A stretch of DNA of 54,625 nucleotides from Serinicoccus sediminis. Lineage in GTDB: Bacteria; Actinomycetota; Actinomycetes; Actinomycetales; Dermatophilaceae. The notes beneath the pieces were generated by a model, which made no database searches, was not told the origin of the DNA, and saw nothing but the letters and a program-made list of their open reading frames with translations. A program made the position numbers and the translations under genes. Positions 45,128 to 54,528 of the stretch are shown here, one piece after another (within the stretch, counting starts at the first letter, position 1; each line of letters begins with the position of its first letter). The DNA is taken from the NCBI RefSeq assembly GCF_004153545.1, contig NZ_SDVA01000019.1, positions 1-54,625 on the forward strand. Reading direction: 5' to 3'.

Positions 45128-45925
45128 ATGCCGTCCCCGCTCACCCCGCACGTCCGCGTCGTCCGACGCCCCGACGGCGTCGCCCACGTCGTCCTCGACC
45201 GCCCGGACAAGCTCAATGCCCTCACCCTGGAGATGCTCGACGGGCTCGTCCGCACCGCGCGGGCCCTGGGCCGCGACGACACCGTCCGGGCGGTCGTCCT
45301 CACCGGCGACGGGGACGCCTTCTGCGCCGGGCTGGACCTGCGGGCCGCGCTGCGCGACCCGGTCGGGATCGGCCACCGCTTCCTCCCCCGGCCGTGGCGC
45401 GGCACCAACGTCTTCCAGGAGGCGTGCTGGGCCTGGCGGCGGCTGCCGGTGCCCGTGGTCGCCGCCGTGCACGGCCACTGTCTGGGCGCAGGCATCCAGC
45501 TCGCCCTGGGCGCCGACCTGCGCACCACCACCCCGGACGCGTCGTGGTCGGTGCGCGAGGTCCGGTGGGGGCTCGTCCCGGACATGACCGGGATGCGCTC
45601 GCTCGCCGAGCTGGTCGGCCTCGACACCGCCAAGGAGCTGACCCTCACCGGGCGCACCGTCACCGGCACCGAAGCCGGGGATCTCGGGCTCGCCACCCGG
45701 GTCGGCGCCGACCCGGTCACCCTCGCGCACGAGCTCATCGCCCCCATGCTCGAGCACGACCCCCGGGCACTGGCGGTGGCCAAGCGGTTGTTCCGGCATA
45801 CCTGGACCTCCGGGGAGCGTGCCACCTTCGCCCGCGAGCGGCGCGCGCAGGTCGGGCTGCTCCGGCGGCTCGCCACCCGGCGCACCGGCGACGACCTCCC
45901 CGGTCGGCGCGCGGCCACCCGGTGA
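45128..45925 (+). CDS. enoyl-CoA hydratase/isomerase family protein
   Basis: 265 residues, crotonase fold: HVVLDRPDKLNALT, oxyanion site FCAGLDLRAAL, then HGHCLGAGIQLALGADL and the WGLVPDMTG stretch. The first catalytic Glu of classical hydratases is not obvious at VHGHCLG (His where many have other residues), so the exact reaction is open. ATG at 45128 follows GATGCT by seven bases, without a ribosome site. Confidence 0.88.
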   Translation: MPSPLTPHVRVVRRPDGVAHVVLDRPDKLNALTLEMLDGLVRTARALGRDDTVRAVVLTGDGDAFCAGLDLRAALRDPVGIGHRFLPRPWRGTNVFQEACWAWRRLPVPVVAAVHGHCLGAGIQLALGADLRTTTPDASWSVREVRWGLVPDMTGMRSLAELVGLDTAKELTLTGRTVTGTEAGDLGLATRVGADPVTLAHELIAPMLEHDPRALAVAKRLFRHTWTSGERATFARERRAQVGLLRRLATRRTGDDLPGRRAATR

Positions 45926-45945
45926 TGCTGGGACACTGACGCATC

Positions 45946-47334
45946 ATGACCGCCCCCTCCCATCCGCGCGACGACGCCCAGCCGGACGACCGCGACGACG
46001 TCGGCGTCCTGCCGCAGATCCGGCGCACCACGAGGTGGAGCCGGATCTGGCGTCCGTTCTGGGTGCTGCCGATGACCTTCGTGGTCGTCGCCTTCGTCGT
46101 GGGGGCGGTGCTGCCGGAGTGGGAGCTGGCGTTCGACGAGAGCCTGCCCTACGTCTTCCAGGGCGGCGCGGACGGTGCCCGCGGCATGCTCAGCACCATC
46201 GCCGGCGCGATGATCTCGGTCACCGGTCTCGTCTTCTCCATCACCATGGTCGTCATCCAGCTGGCGAGCAGCCAGTTCAGCCCCCGGGTGCTGGACGACT
46301 TCCTCTCCAGCCGGATCACCCAGTCGACGCTGGGCATCTTCGCCGCGACGTTCACCTACGCGCTCACCGTGCTGCGGTCGGTGCAGGGCGCCTCCGGCGA
46401 GGCGTCGTTCGTCCCGCAGATCTCGATCACGCTCGGTTTCCTTCTGGTGCTGGCCAGCGTCGGCACCTTCCTCGCCTTCATCCAGCACATCACCACCTCC
46501 ATCCAGGTCTCCTCGATCGTCACCCACCTGGGCAGCGCGACGATGTCGGTCATCGACCGGTACTACCCGCGGGCCGACGAGCCGGCCGCCCGCCGCCCCG
46601 ACCGGGAGTGGGACCCGCCGGAGTCGGCACCGGTGCTGCAGCTGGAGGCGGTGGAGCACGGGTATGTCGTGGAGATCGGATACCGCCGGCTCGTCGACTG
46701 GGCCACCGAGCACGACGCGGTCGTCCAGATCCTCACCCCGGTCGGGCGCTACGTCACCGAGGGGGCGCCGGCGGTGCGCATCTACGGGCTGGCGCTGCCC
46801 GAGCGCCGGATGGTGATGAACGGCGCCGACGACGAGCAGCACCAGGAGCTGGCCGACCGCTTCGACCTCGGCACGGTGCGCCGCGCGATCGTCGTCGAGA
46901 AGGACCGCTCCTTCAACCAGGACCCCGAGGTGGGGGTGCGCAAGCTCGTCGACATCGCCGAGCGGGCGCTCAGCCCGGGCATCAACGACCCGACGACGGC
47001 CAGCCAGGTGACCAACGAGCTGCACCGCATCCTGCGCCTCGTGGTCACCCGGAGGGACCTGCCGGAGGTCGTCGAGCGCGACGGGCAGATCCGGCTGGTG
47101 CACCGGCCGCAGCGGGTCGCCGAGGTCATCGACCTGGCCCTGGAGGAGCTGCTGCACTACGCCGAGGAGTCCTTGCAGGTGCCACGCCAGGTGCTCTTCG
47201 TCCTCGGTCGGCTGCGCCCGGTCGCGTTGCCGGAGTATGCCGAGGTGCTCGACCACTGGGAGCGCGTCACGCGCCAGATCGTGGAGCGGGCGCGGGCCGA
47301 GGACGAGAAGGCCTACACCCGGCGGGGACCGTGA
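45946..47334 (+). CDS. DUF2254 membrane protein
   Basis: 462 residues. Four membrane segments lie in the first 190 residues (FWVLPMTFVVVAFVVGAVL, MISVTGLVFSITMVVIQLAS, then two more), followed by a soluble part with VLQLEAVEHGYVVEIGYRRL and RALSPGINDPTTA. This is the DUF2254 pattern; the function is unknown. The downstream MscS-type gene overlaps its stop by four bases, so the two may act together at the membrane. Confidence 0.87.
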   Translation: MTAPSHPRDDAQPDDRDDVGVLPQIRRTTRWSRIWRPFWVLPMTFVVVAFVVGAVLPEWELAFDESLPYVFQGGADGARGMLSTIAGAMISVTGLVFSITMVVIQLASSQFSPRVLDDFLSSRITQSTLGIFAATFTYALTVLRSVQGASGEASFVPQISITLGFLLVLASVGTFLAFIQHITTSIQVSSIVTHLGSATMSVIDRYYPRADEPAARRPDREWDPPESAPVLQLEAVEHGYVVEIGYRRLVDWATEHDAVVQILTPVGRYVTEGAPAVRIYGLALPERRMVMNGADDEQHQELADRFDLGTVRRAIVVEKDRSFNQDPEVGVRKLVDIAERALSPGINDPTTASQVTNELHRILRLVVTRRDLPEVVERDGQIRLVHRPQRVAEVIDLALEELLHYAEESLQVPRQVLFVLGRLRPVALPEYAEVLDHWERVTRQIVERARAEDEKAYTRRGP

Positions 47335-48185
47335 GCGGCGCAGACACCGGGTTGGCGCTGCCGGCGGTGACCTGGACCGGTGCCGGGCTGGCGCTCGCGA
47401 CGCTGGTCGTGGCGGTGCTGCTCGGCCAGCTGGTGCGGCTGGGGGTGACCGCCGCGCTGGGGTGGCGCGGCCGGAGCGCCGAGTCGGCCCGGGTCTTCGG
47501 CCGGCTGGCGGGGATGCTCGTCGTCGCGCTGGGCCTCGGCGCGGCGCTGACGATCCTCTTCCCCAGCGTGCGGCCGGTGAACATCCTGGGCGGGGTCGGC
47601 GTCATCTCGATCGCCGCCGGCATCGCCTTCCAGACGGTGCTGGGCAACATGTTCGCCGGGATCGTCATCCTGGCGCGTGGCCGGTTCGGGGTCGGGGACC
47701 AGATCGCGGTGCTCGAGCACGCCGGGACGGTCGTGCAGATGGGGCTGAGCTCGACCTCGATCCGCACCTTCGACGGGCGACTCGTGCTCATCCCCAACGG
47801 CACCCTGCACTCCAACCCGGTGACGGTGCAGACCGGCTTCGAGGCGGTACGGTCGGCGATCACGGTCGAGCTGGCCGACGACAACGACCTGGAGCAGGTG
47901 CGCGACGTCGCGGTGCGGGCGATGGTCGAGCTTCCGTCGGTGCTGGACGAGCCGTTGCCGCAGGCGCTCTTCACCACCATCGGCACCCGCACGGTCGAGC
48001 TGGAGCTCCGCTTCTGGTCGGGGGCCCGCCAGCTGGAGACCAAGGAGGCGCGCGACGCCGTCATCCGGGCGGTGCTGCACGCCTTCCGCGACGCCGGCAT
48101 CGAGACCTCCTCCGACGTGACGACGATCGGCGTGACCCCGCAGCTGCGCGACCTGTGGGAGCGGACCGGCAGGACCCGCGGCTGA
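47331..48185 (+). CDS. MscS-type mechanosensitive channel
   Basis: 284 residues. Three membrane helices; the pore helix and beta domain are marked by GVISIAAGIAFQTVLGNMFAGIVILARGRFGVGDQIAV, GTVVQMGLSSTSIRTFDGRLVLIPNGTL. It opens under membrane tension to release solutes. The GTG start overlaps the DUF2254 stop. Confidence 0.92.
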   Translation: MSGADTGLALPAVTWTGAGLALATLVVAVLLGQLVRLGVTAALGWRGRSAESARVFGRLAGMLVVALGLGAALTILFPSVRPVNILGGVGVISIAAGIAFQTVLGNMFAGIVILARGRFGVGDQIAVLEHAGTVVQMGLSSTSIRTFDGRLVLIPNGTLHSNPVTVQTGFEAVRSAITVELADDNDLEQVRDVAVRAMVELPSVLDEPLPQALFTTIGTRTVELELRFWSGARQLETKEARDAVIRAVLHAFRDAGIETSSDVTTIGVTPQLRDLWERTGRTRG

Positions 48186-48205
48186 CGCGGCATACCCTGA
48201 CCGGC

Positions 48206-50653
48206 ATGGATGGTCAGATCGAGGTCCGCGGCGCCCGGTTGCACAACCTGCGCGACGTCGACGTCGACCTGCCGCGCGACGCGCTGGTCGCGGTGACCGG
48301 GGTGAGCGGGTCGGGCAAGTCGAGCCTGGCCTTCGGGACGATCCACGGGGAGTCGCAGCGGCGCTACCTCGACTCGGTCGCGCCGTACGCCCGGCGCCTG
48401 CTGCACACGGCGATCGACCCGCAGGTGCGCGACGTGCGCGGACTGCCGCCAACCGTGGCGCTGGAGCAGGGCCGGTCCGGCGCCGGGGCACGGTCGAGCG
48501 TGGGGACCGTGACCACCACGGGCGCGACGCTGCGGATGCTGCTGTCGCGGTGCGGGGCATACGCGCCGGGGGCGCCGCACCTGGACTCGGACCACTTCTC
48601 CCCCAACACGGCGGTCGGCGCCTGCCCCGACTGCGGCGGTCTGGGGGTGGTGCACGAGCCGACCGAGGCGTCGATGGTGCCGGACGACGGGCTGTCCATC
48701 GCGCAGGGCGCCGTGGCCGCGTGGCCCGGGGCGTGGCTGGGCAAGAACTACCGCGACATCGTCGCCGCCCTCGGGCACGACGTCGACGCACCCTGGCGCG
48801 AGCTGCCGCCGCAGACGCGGGAGTGGATCCTCTTCACCGACGAGCAGCCGGTCGTCACCGTGGTGCCGACGCGGGACGCGGAGCGGATCAACCGGCCCTA
48901 CCAGGGCACCTTCTCCTCCGCGGCGAGGTATGTGCGGCGCACCCTCGCCGAGACCAGGAGCGCGACCTCGCGGCGCAGGATGCTGCGCTTCGTCCAGACG
49001 CGGCCGTGCCCGACCTGCGACGGTCGGCGGTTGCGGGCGGACGCCCTGGCCGTGACGTGGGAGGGTCTCGCGGTCGACGAGGCCGCCGCGCTGCCGGTGA
49101 GCGCACTGGTGTCAGTGCTGCGGGAGCGGCGTAAGTCGCTCCGTGACGAGGACGCGGACGGGGACGCGCGGTCGCGGGCCGAGCAGGTGCTCGTCGACGA
49201 CCTCTTGGGGCGGTTGGAGCTGCTGCTCGACCTGGGCCTGGGCCACCTGTCGCTGGACCGCCCGGCGGTGGGGGTGTCGTCGGGGGAGCTGCAGCGGCTG
49301 CGGCTGGCGACGGCGCTGCGGTCGGGGCTGTTCGGGGTGGTCTACGTGCTGGACGAGCCGTCGGCGGGCCTGCACCCGCGTGACGTGGACGACCTGATGC
49401 GGCTGCTGCGGGCGCTCGTGGCCGCCGGCAACACGGTCGTGGTGGTGGAGCACGACATGGCGGTCGTGCAGCGCTGCGACTGGGTGGTCGACGTCGGCCC
49501 GGGCGCGGGGCAGGACGGTGGGAGGGTGCTGTGGTCGGGGCCGGTCGACGGGCTGGCTCAGGTGACGGAGTCGCCGACCGCGGCCTACCTGCACCAGCCG
49601 GTGCACGCCGAGGAGGTGCTGGGCGGCATCGCCGGGGAGGGTGACCGGACGCCGACAGGGAGGCTGCAGCTCCGGGGGCTGGAGCGGCATACCGTCCGGG
49701 GCGTCGACCTCGACCTGCCGCTCGGGCTGGTGACCGTGGTGACGGGCGTGTCCGGGTCGGGCAAGACGAGCCTCCTCGACGCGGTCCACGACGTCGTGGG
49801 CAGACAGCTCGCCCGGGTGGAGGACGTGGAGGAGGCCGACGAGGGTGCCGGGGACGAGGACGGTCGCCCTGCCGGGGTGGGAGGCGACGAGGCGGCGGGG
49901 TCGGTGCGGGCCGAGGGCGAGGGGGCGCCGACCAGGGTCGTGCGCATCACCCAGAAGCCGATCGGACGATCACCGCGGTCGACGCTCGCGACGTACACCG
50001 GGCTGTGGGACGCGGTGCGCAAGGCCTTCGCCGCGACCCCCGAGGCGAAGGAGCGCGGCTTCACCGCGTCGCGCTTCAGCTTCAACACCACGGCGGGCCA
50101 GTGCCCGACGTGCGGGGGTGAGGGGGCCGTCGCGGTCGAGCTGCTCTTCCTCCCGGGGACGTATGCCCCGTGCCCCACCTGTCACGGCGACCGGTTCGGC
50201 CCCGAGACCTTGGAGGTGCGGTGGCAGGGCCACACCGTCGCCGACCTGCTGCGGATGAGCGTGCGAGAGGCGCGGCGGGAGCTCGGCGGGCTGAATGCGG
50301 CGGCGCGGGCGCTACGGGCGCTCGACGCGCTGGGGCTGGGCTACCTGCAGCTGGGGCAGTCGGCGACCGAGCTCTCCGGGGGCGAGGCTCAACGCATCAA
50401 GCTCGCCACCGAGCTGCAGAAGCAGCGCCGCTCCCCCACGCTCTACCTCTTCGACGAGCCGACGACCGGGCTCCACCCCGCCGACGTCCACCGCCTCCTC
50501 GCCCAGCTGCACGCCTTGGCCGTTGCAGGACACACCGTCGTGGTCGCCGAGCACGACCCTGCCGTCGTGGCCACCGCCGATCTTGTCGTCGAGATGGGGC
50601 CGGCTGCAGGCGATGAGGGTGGTCGCATCATCGACATGCAGCGGCGGTCGTGA
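48206..50653 (+). CDS. UvrA-like ABC ATPase (UvrA2 type)
   Basis: 815 residues, shorter than UvrA (about 950). First half: Walker A GVSGSGKS at 32-39, Zn-type CPDCGGLG and CPTCDGRRL, signature [11 protein letters not shown], Walker [14 protein letters not shown]. Second half: [43 protein letters not shown] and [13 protein letters not shown]. The pair of ATPase halves with zinc fingers is UvrA-like; the short form lacking most of the UvrB-binding part is linked in some actinobacteria to DNA damage or drug tolerance. TACCCT lies seven bases before ATG 48206. It is the last gene of normal composition. Confidence 0.9.
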   Translation: MDGQIEVRGARLHNLRDVDVDLPRDALVAVTGVSGSGKSSLAFGTIHGESQRRYLDSVAPYARRLLHTAIDPQVRDVRGLPPTVALEQGRSGAGARSSVGTVTTTGATLRMLLSRCGAYAPGAPHLDSDHFSPNTAVGACPDCGGLGVVHEPTEASMVPDDGLSIAQGAVAAWPGAWLGKNYRDIVAALGHDVDAPWRELPPQTREWILFTDEQPVVTVVPTRDAERINRPYQGTFSSAARYVRRTLAETRSATSRRRMLRFVQTRPCPTCDGRRLRADALAVTWEGLAVDEAAALPVSALVSVLRERRKSLRDEDADGDARSRAEQVLVDDLLGRLELLLDLGLGHLSLDRPAVGVSSGELQRLRLATALRSGLFGVVYVLDEPSAGLHPRDVDDLMRLLRALVAAGNTVVVVEHDMAVVQRCDWVVDVGPGAGQDGGRVLWSGPVDGLAQVTESPTAAYLHQPVHAEEVLGGIAGEGDRTPTGRLQLRGLERHTVRGVDLDLPLGLVTVVTGVSGSGKTSLLDAVHDVVGRQLARVEDVEEADEGAGDEDGRPAGVGGDEAAGSVRAEGEGAPTRVVRITQKPIGRSPRSTLATYTGLWDAVRKAFAATPEAKERGFTASRFSFNTTAGQCPTCGGEGAVAVELLFLPGTYAPCPTCHGDRFGPETLEVRWQGHTVADLLRMSVREARRELGGLNAAARALRALDALGLGYLQLGQSATELSGGEAQRIKLATELQKQRRSPTLYLFDEPTTGLHPADVHRLLAQLHALAVAGHTVVVAEHDPAVVATADLVVEMGPAAGDEGGRIIDMQRRS

Positions 50654-50876
50654 CAGACCGACTCTGCCGATGTCCGGATGTCCGACGGGCCGCTCCGAAC
50701 CGTCGCCCACGTCGATGTCGGGCTCGCCGTCAACTAGAACCGCGCGGACTTTGGTCACAGCGGCACTCGACGCATCAGGCAACGCTGACGGCCTTTTGGC
50801 CGCCGAAGAAATCAAGCCCGCAGTGCAGCCATGACCGCGCCCAAGGCGTGGAGGCGGCCTAGGGGGCGGGTGGAAG
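50654..50876. other. gap at the left border of the accessory segment
   Basis: 223 bases between the UvrA-like stop and the unknown gene. Composition already drops here. A frame ending at 50834 gives LDASGNADGLLAAEEIKP, which looks protein-like and could be a gene remnant. No tRNA, integrase or attachment repeat is visible. Confidence 0.4.
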
Positions 50877-52418
50877 ATGTATGTTCTCGGCGTGGCTGCC
50901 GAACCTCCAAGACGCGCGCGGGTGCAACTTCCGAGTTGGATCTGGGGCGGCAACCCTAAAGGGCTCTTGGTCGGGTGTGAGATGGTCTCGCGTCCGGACC
51001 GCCAGGGTCGGTTCATCGTGCAAACTGAGGAGTCGTACCGGAACCAGCGCCCCGACCTTGTTCGGCTGCGGACGATCGCAAAGCCCTTAGATCCTGCGCC
51101 GCGCTGGGACGAGATCAGGCGTCTGTCTGAACGGGTGACGATAAATCTCCCAGAGCGGATGGCAACGGATCTCGAGCGCCGACTTGTCAAGGCTGAGGAG
51201 CGAGGGGCCTTGGTTGACCTGCTCAACCACCATCTCCTGCTATTGCACACCTTGCCTCTCAACGATCTGCCCACTCAGTCTGAGTACTTGGTCGACAATC
51301 TTAACGCAATAACGTTCAACGATGATCCGTCCACTGGCCCATTCAGAAATACATGGGTCCACCTCGTGGAAACTAGTCCCGCGCTTCATCATCGCCTCAA
51401 GCTTGCCTCCGTTTGGGTGCGCATGGGGCAGGATCACCGGCTAGGAGGGGGCGACCCTACGCATCTTCAACGACTCAATACGCAACAAGACGGTATTTTT
51501 TCCTCCTCCGCTGGACTGTACGACGGCGTGCATACGTTTGACGCCTACTTGAGCCCGCTGCTAGCGGCAGGAGCGCCGGGGATTTGGGCGGTCAACGTTC
51601 TTCGATCCTTCGGCTCGCTCATCTTCAGCCTGGGCACTTTTGTCTCCGGCACGGAGGGCGAGGCCTCGGAGCTTCTGCAACTTGTGTGGACCCCGGGGGC
51701 CAAGGAGGCGACCGAGTTTCGCGCACTGTCTGCTTCGGCGGCCGACGCCGCGCTCCAGTGGTGGATCGAGCATCTCAACCTCTTGTTCGGGGTGCTCAGC
51801 GATCTCTCTACGTTCGCTGATCGTGACGGCGACTACCGTCCAGCTAAGCACCTTGAGGCATTGCTCACCTTTGAGCAGATCTTTCGCCGGACGACATCCA
51901 TGCTCGTCGCCCACCGCGACACCAATGCTCGGCGGACCCTGCTCTTCACGATTCTGGACTCCATTGAGGGTGTGCGAGGCACGAACCTCATCACAATGTT
52001 CACCCTGAGCCACGCCACGAAAGTTTTGGAGCGCCTGGAGAGAGTTATTCCAGACCAGGCCGCGGAGATCCTCTTGCCGACCGCTCGGCGCGCTGTCTCC
52101 GCTCTTGCAGCCATGCAACAAGGCTTCTTCATTCGTCGTCAATTAGGAACGGCCACGGTGGACCTGCAACTGGGTACGGGAAACACCCGGCGTCTTTCGG
52201 TCGAGGCCGCGACCGCGATGTACTTGAAGATCTTGCGCGACGCCACTCACGGCCACGGCTCCGACAAGGAATCCTCCAGGGCTCAGACGGCCGCCTTGCT
52301 TGCACACCATGACGGAGAGGTTCCGCACGATGTGGGTCTACTCGGCTGTCTGTATCTGCTTGACGTCCTCGCCTCTCCCGAGCGCTTGCCGCGGATACTC
52401 TTTCGGGGTGGTAGATGA
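50877..52418 (+). CDS. large unrecognised helical protein
   Basis: 513 residues, no family recognised. It is mostly helical by composition, with hydrophobic but not clearly membrane-spanning segments (VNVLRSFGSLIFSLGTFVSG). Near the C terminus ILRDATHGHGSD has Arg454 and His460 (R-x5-H), followed by LLAHHDGEVPHDVGLLGCLYLLDVL. This recalls the HEPN RNase motif (R-x4-6-H) but is only suggestive. ATG at 50877 follows GGTGGAAG. Codon use (TTA, TTT, ATT, AAT) differs from the genes to the left. Its stop overlaps the ATG of a small doubtful ORF (ATGA). Confidence 0.8.
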   Translation: MYVLGVAAEPPRRARVQLPSWIWGGNPKGLLVGCEMVSRPDRQGRFIVQTEESYRNQRPDLVRLRTIAKPLDPAPRWDEIRRLSERVTINLPERMATDLERRLVKAEERGALVDLLNHHLLLLHTLPLNDLPTQSEYLVDNLNAITFNDDPSTGPFRNTWVHLVETSPALHHRLKLASVWVRMGQDHRLGGGDPTHLQRLNTQQDGIFSSSAGLYDGVHTFDAYLSPLLAAGAPGIWAVNVLRSFGSLIFSLGTFVSGTEGEASELLQLVWTPGAKEATEFRALSASAADAALQWWIEHLNLLFGVLSDLSTFADRDGDYRPAKHLEALLTFEQIFRRTTSMLVAHRDTNARRTLLFTILDSIEGVRGTNLITMFTLSHATKVLERLERVIPDQAAEILLPTARRAVSALAAMQQGFFIRRQLGTATVDLQLGTGNTRRLSVEAATAMYLKILRDATHGHGSDKESSRAQTAALLAHHDGEVPHDVGLLGCLYLLDVLASPERLPRILFRGGR

Positions 52419-52717
52419 GTGGCGATGAAGGCCACGCAATGGTCGAGTCCGCATCACCAGAACACGAATCTGGGCAACGGGGTAAGGGTAAGAACATTGG
52501 GCCCGCCTGCGCGCATGTTCCACCCATCCGACCGGAGGTGTCTATGCTGCGACGCAGCGCACCTAGTGGTGGCGCAGGGATGCCGGCCCGCATCCGACCA
52601 CGTCAGCGCCTGCCGCACGCGGTCGCGAGATACTGGCCCGCCAATACTGCGCATCCTCCTTCCTTCCAACTAAGAATCGACTTCACCTCCGTGCTGCCTT
52701 CAGCGCCCCGCGAGTAA
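52415..52717 (+). CDS. doubtful 100-residue ORF
   Basis: The ATG overlaps the stop of the 513-residue gene by four bases, the coupling seen elsewhere in this window. The product is rich in Pro, Arg and Ser (PPIRPEVSMLRRSAPSGGAG) and shows no known domain. Other frames here also stay open, so coding is not certain. It occupies most of the 451-base gap 52419-52869. Confidence 0.3.
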   Translation: MSGDEGHAMVESASPEHESGQRGKGKNIGPACAHVPPIRPEVSMLRRSAPSGGAGMPARIRPRQRLPHAVARYWPANTAHPPSFQLRIDFTSVLPSAPRE

Positions 52718-52814
52718 GCCGGTCGCGACCTCGCAGGCGATGTGCGCGTGGGCCTGGAGCCCTACCTCTTTGGGATCCGTGCGCGGTCCCGCTTCGAGTT
52801 GGGTTCCTGACCGG

Positions 52815-52844
52815 GTGACCCTGATGAACGACGTCCGCTACCCT
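52815..52844 (+). promoter_or_regulatory. probable promoter of the DUF6236-like gene
   Basis: GTGACC (52815-52820) and TACCCT (52839-52844) are 18 bases apart. The leader would be about 20 bases and ends with GGAGG seven bases before the ATG at 52870. Confidence 0.45.
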
Positions 52845-52869
52845 GCTCTTAGGACGCTCGGAGGCCTGC

Positions 52870-54063
52870 ATGCTGATTCAGTCGGGACTTTATTACCCAT
52901 ACATACACGTTCGAAGCGACACGTGGTTGAAGTCAGCTGCCCTTTACTGGAAGCGAGTCAATCGGATAGTGCCCCACGACTACCCGACCAAGGACAGTCG
53001 AACGGCAAAAGTCCTGCAGAACGATCTCGGATTCTTAAATAACCGGCGGCCGGGGCAATCCGCTGTTGAGACTTCGCGCCTATTCCTTGATTTCCTCAAC
53101 GCCCGAGACGGAGATGTCCAGCGGAGATTGGGTGTTCAACCCTCCCTCATGAGGTTGCAACACGGTCATGAACGACCCCGAGATGGGGGCTTAACCGACG
53201 ATGGGACGATCGGGTACATCTTCGCCGAGAAACTGGCGCCGGAGCTCATCGACGCACTAGCAAATGCCGGACTAGCCTTCGGCGCCTCTAGCGAGCAGGC
53301 GCATCATCGCCGGCTGTCGATGAACGTTGGGTCCGCCAGTTGGATTGGCATGGATAGCCGTCTCGCGGCGGCCTACATGACGGTCTTGACCCGTTTGACA
53401 GCGCAACACTTCGATTTGAGGCCCGTCACGGACGTCGCGCGTGCACACGTGGCCATGGATGCACCATCAGTCGAGGATGTGTCTGATCTATTGCTCGGAC
53501 ATGCCCCGTTGCCGACTGTTGACGCTCGAGATAATCTGCACCAAAGGGTTGCGCTCCTAGCCGTGGAGTCCTCTCTTCCGCGTGCGTTGAGTCTCGTACC
53601 GACGGAAGCGATCGTTCAGTTCCGCAAACACAATGAAGAACTACTGGGTGACTTTCAGGCGGCGGTTCACGATGCAGTAACTGACTTGCAGAACCTACCG
53701 GCGGACGTTGATGAAGAGGTCCTTAGAGAGCGGCTCATTGAAGTTACGCAGGATCGCCTCTTAAAGCCGAGGGATCGCCTTAGGAAGTCGCTGGGACTTT
53801 TCAATCTTGACCCTGTGGACCACACTCTTGGGGTTCAAGTGCCGCTCGGCGTTACAGTGGCGGGAACGGCCAATTTGGTAATGCAACCAGTGCAAGCAGT
53901 CACCGCTGGTGCGGCGGCGGGAGTCTTTTCTTACGCCATCGGCCAAGGCGTCCGCCGACGCCAGCTGCGCAAGGTCAATAGCGCTGGAAACTACTTGATG
54001 AAATTGTCCAAACTAAAGCCAACCTCCGTGGTGCGCAAGTCAGGTTCTCTTTGGCATCGGTGA
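52870..54063 (+). CDS. DUF6236-like protein
   Basis: 397 residues. The N terminus LIQSGLYYPYIHVRSDTWLKSAALYWKRVNRIVP is, as I recall it, the mark of DUF6236, an actinobacterial family of unknown role. The middle has YIFAEKLAPELIDALANAG. The C-terminal part has helices (VQFRKHNEELLGDFQAAVHDAV, EEVLRERLIEVTQDRLLKPRDRLRKSL) and a hydrophobic stretch TVAGTANLVMQPVQAVTAGAAAGVFSYAIG that may insert in or touch a membrane. GGAGG precedes ATG 52870. TTA codons occur, and composition is lower in GC than the chromosome. Confidence 0.7.
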   Translation: MLIQSGLYYPYIHVRSDTWLKSAALYWKRVNRIVPHDYPTKDSRTAKVLQNDLGFLNNRRPGQSAVETSRLFLDFLNARDGDVQRRLGVQPSLMRLQHGHERPRDGGLTDDGTIGYIFAEKLAPELIDALANAGLAFGASSEQAHHRRLSMNVGSASWIGMDSRLAAAYMTVLTRLTAQHFDLRPVTDVARAHVAMDAPSVEDVSDLLLGHAPLPTVDARDNLHQRVALLAVESSLPRALSLVPTEAIVQFRKHNEELLGDFQAAVHDAVTDLQNLPADVDEEVLRERLIEVTQDRLLKPRDRLRKSLGLFNLDPVDHTLGVQVPLGVTVAGTANLVMQPVQAVTAGAAAGVFSYAIGQGVRRRQLRKVNSAGNYLMKLSKLKPTSVVRKSGSLWHR

Positions 54064-54150
54064 GACGACGAGCACGAAGCACCCAGGGGACACCCGCTCT
54101 TGCCGCCGAGCGCTTGCCAGCATCCATCCGTGCTTCGCCACCCGCTTCGG

Positions 54151-54156
54151 TACGCT
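54151..54156 (+). promoter_or_regulatory. -10 hexamer of a leaderless accessory gene
   Basis: TACGCT lies six bases before GTG 54163, the same hexamer and distance as at the chromosomal genes starting at 13491 and 31229. Confidence 0.55.
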
Positions 54157-54162
54157 CAAGCA

Positions 54163-54477
54163 GTGACGCGCTACGTGTACGACGAGGAAGCGAGCCGAGA
54201 GTTCCATATGGACGTGGTCCATGAGGTGGACGAACGGGCGCCCATGAGCGCATCTCTATGGATCGAAGCGATGCGACGCCTCAACGTCATTGAGGATCCT
54301 CTCATCCGGAGAATTTTGGCTGTCCACCTCGACTGTGGTTCGGGAACAGGCACCTGCGACGGCATGGAAGCCGAGGGGGTGCCTCTCTCGGAGCGAAACG
54401 ACTGGGGATGCGAGACCACAGAGCTCATCGCGCAGCACTACGGTGTCGACTTCCCCCAGGGCTCGGAAGACGACTGA
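54163..54477 (+). CDS. small unrecognised protein
   Basis: 104 residues, acidic, no family recognised. The first half is helical (EEASREFHMDVVHEVDERAPMSASLWIEAMRRL, then DPLIRRILAVHL). The second half has three Cys (HLDCGSGTGTC, WGCETTELIAQHYGVDFP). GTG at 54163 was chosen over ATG 54100 because TACGCT lies six bases before it. It could be a small partner or immunity-type protein of the accessory segment; there is no direct evidence for this. Confidence 0.65.
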   Translation: MTRYVYDEEASREFHMDVVHEVDERAPMSASLWIEAMRRLNVIEDPLIRRILAVHLDCGSGTGTCDGMEAEGVPLSERNDWGCETTELIAQHYGVDFPQGSEDD

Positions 54478-54528
54478 GCGGTCCGACTCCGCACTACTCT
54501 GCCGCTGGCCGCGCGGTGGGCTCACGGG

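Noticed and set aside
47237-48205. Longer N-terminal extension of the UvrA-like protein
   Set aside because: The in-frame upstream sequence is a shadow of the DUF2254 and MscS-type genes; ATG 48206 is preceded by TACCCT at seven bases and begins the family pattern [11 protein letters not shown].
50295-50834. Protein-like fragment LDASGNADGLLAAEEIKP at the end of a frame crossing the UvrA-like gene end
   Set aside because: The frame has no start outside the UvrA-like gene and no further support; it may be a remnant, but I cannot show it.
52129-52593. Minus-strand 154-codon frame across the end of the 513-residue gene
   Set aside because: It overlaps the well-supported plus-strand gene, has Arg/Ser/Pro-rich shadow composition and no promoter or ribosome site.
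52740-53042. 100-codon plus-strand frame overlapping the DUF6236-like start
   Set aside because: It conflicts with the DUF6236-like frame, which has a family pattern and a GGAGG site; the alternative has neither.
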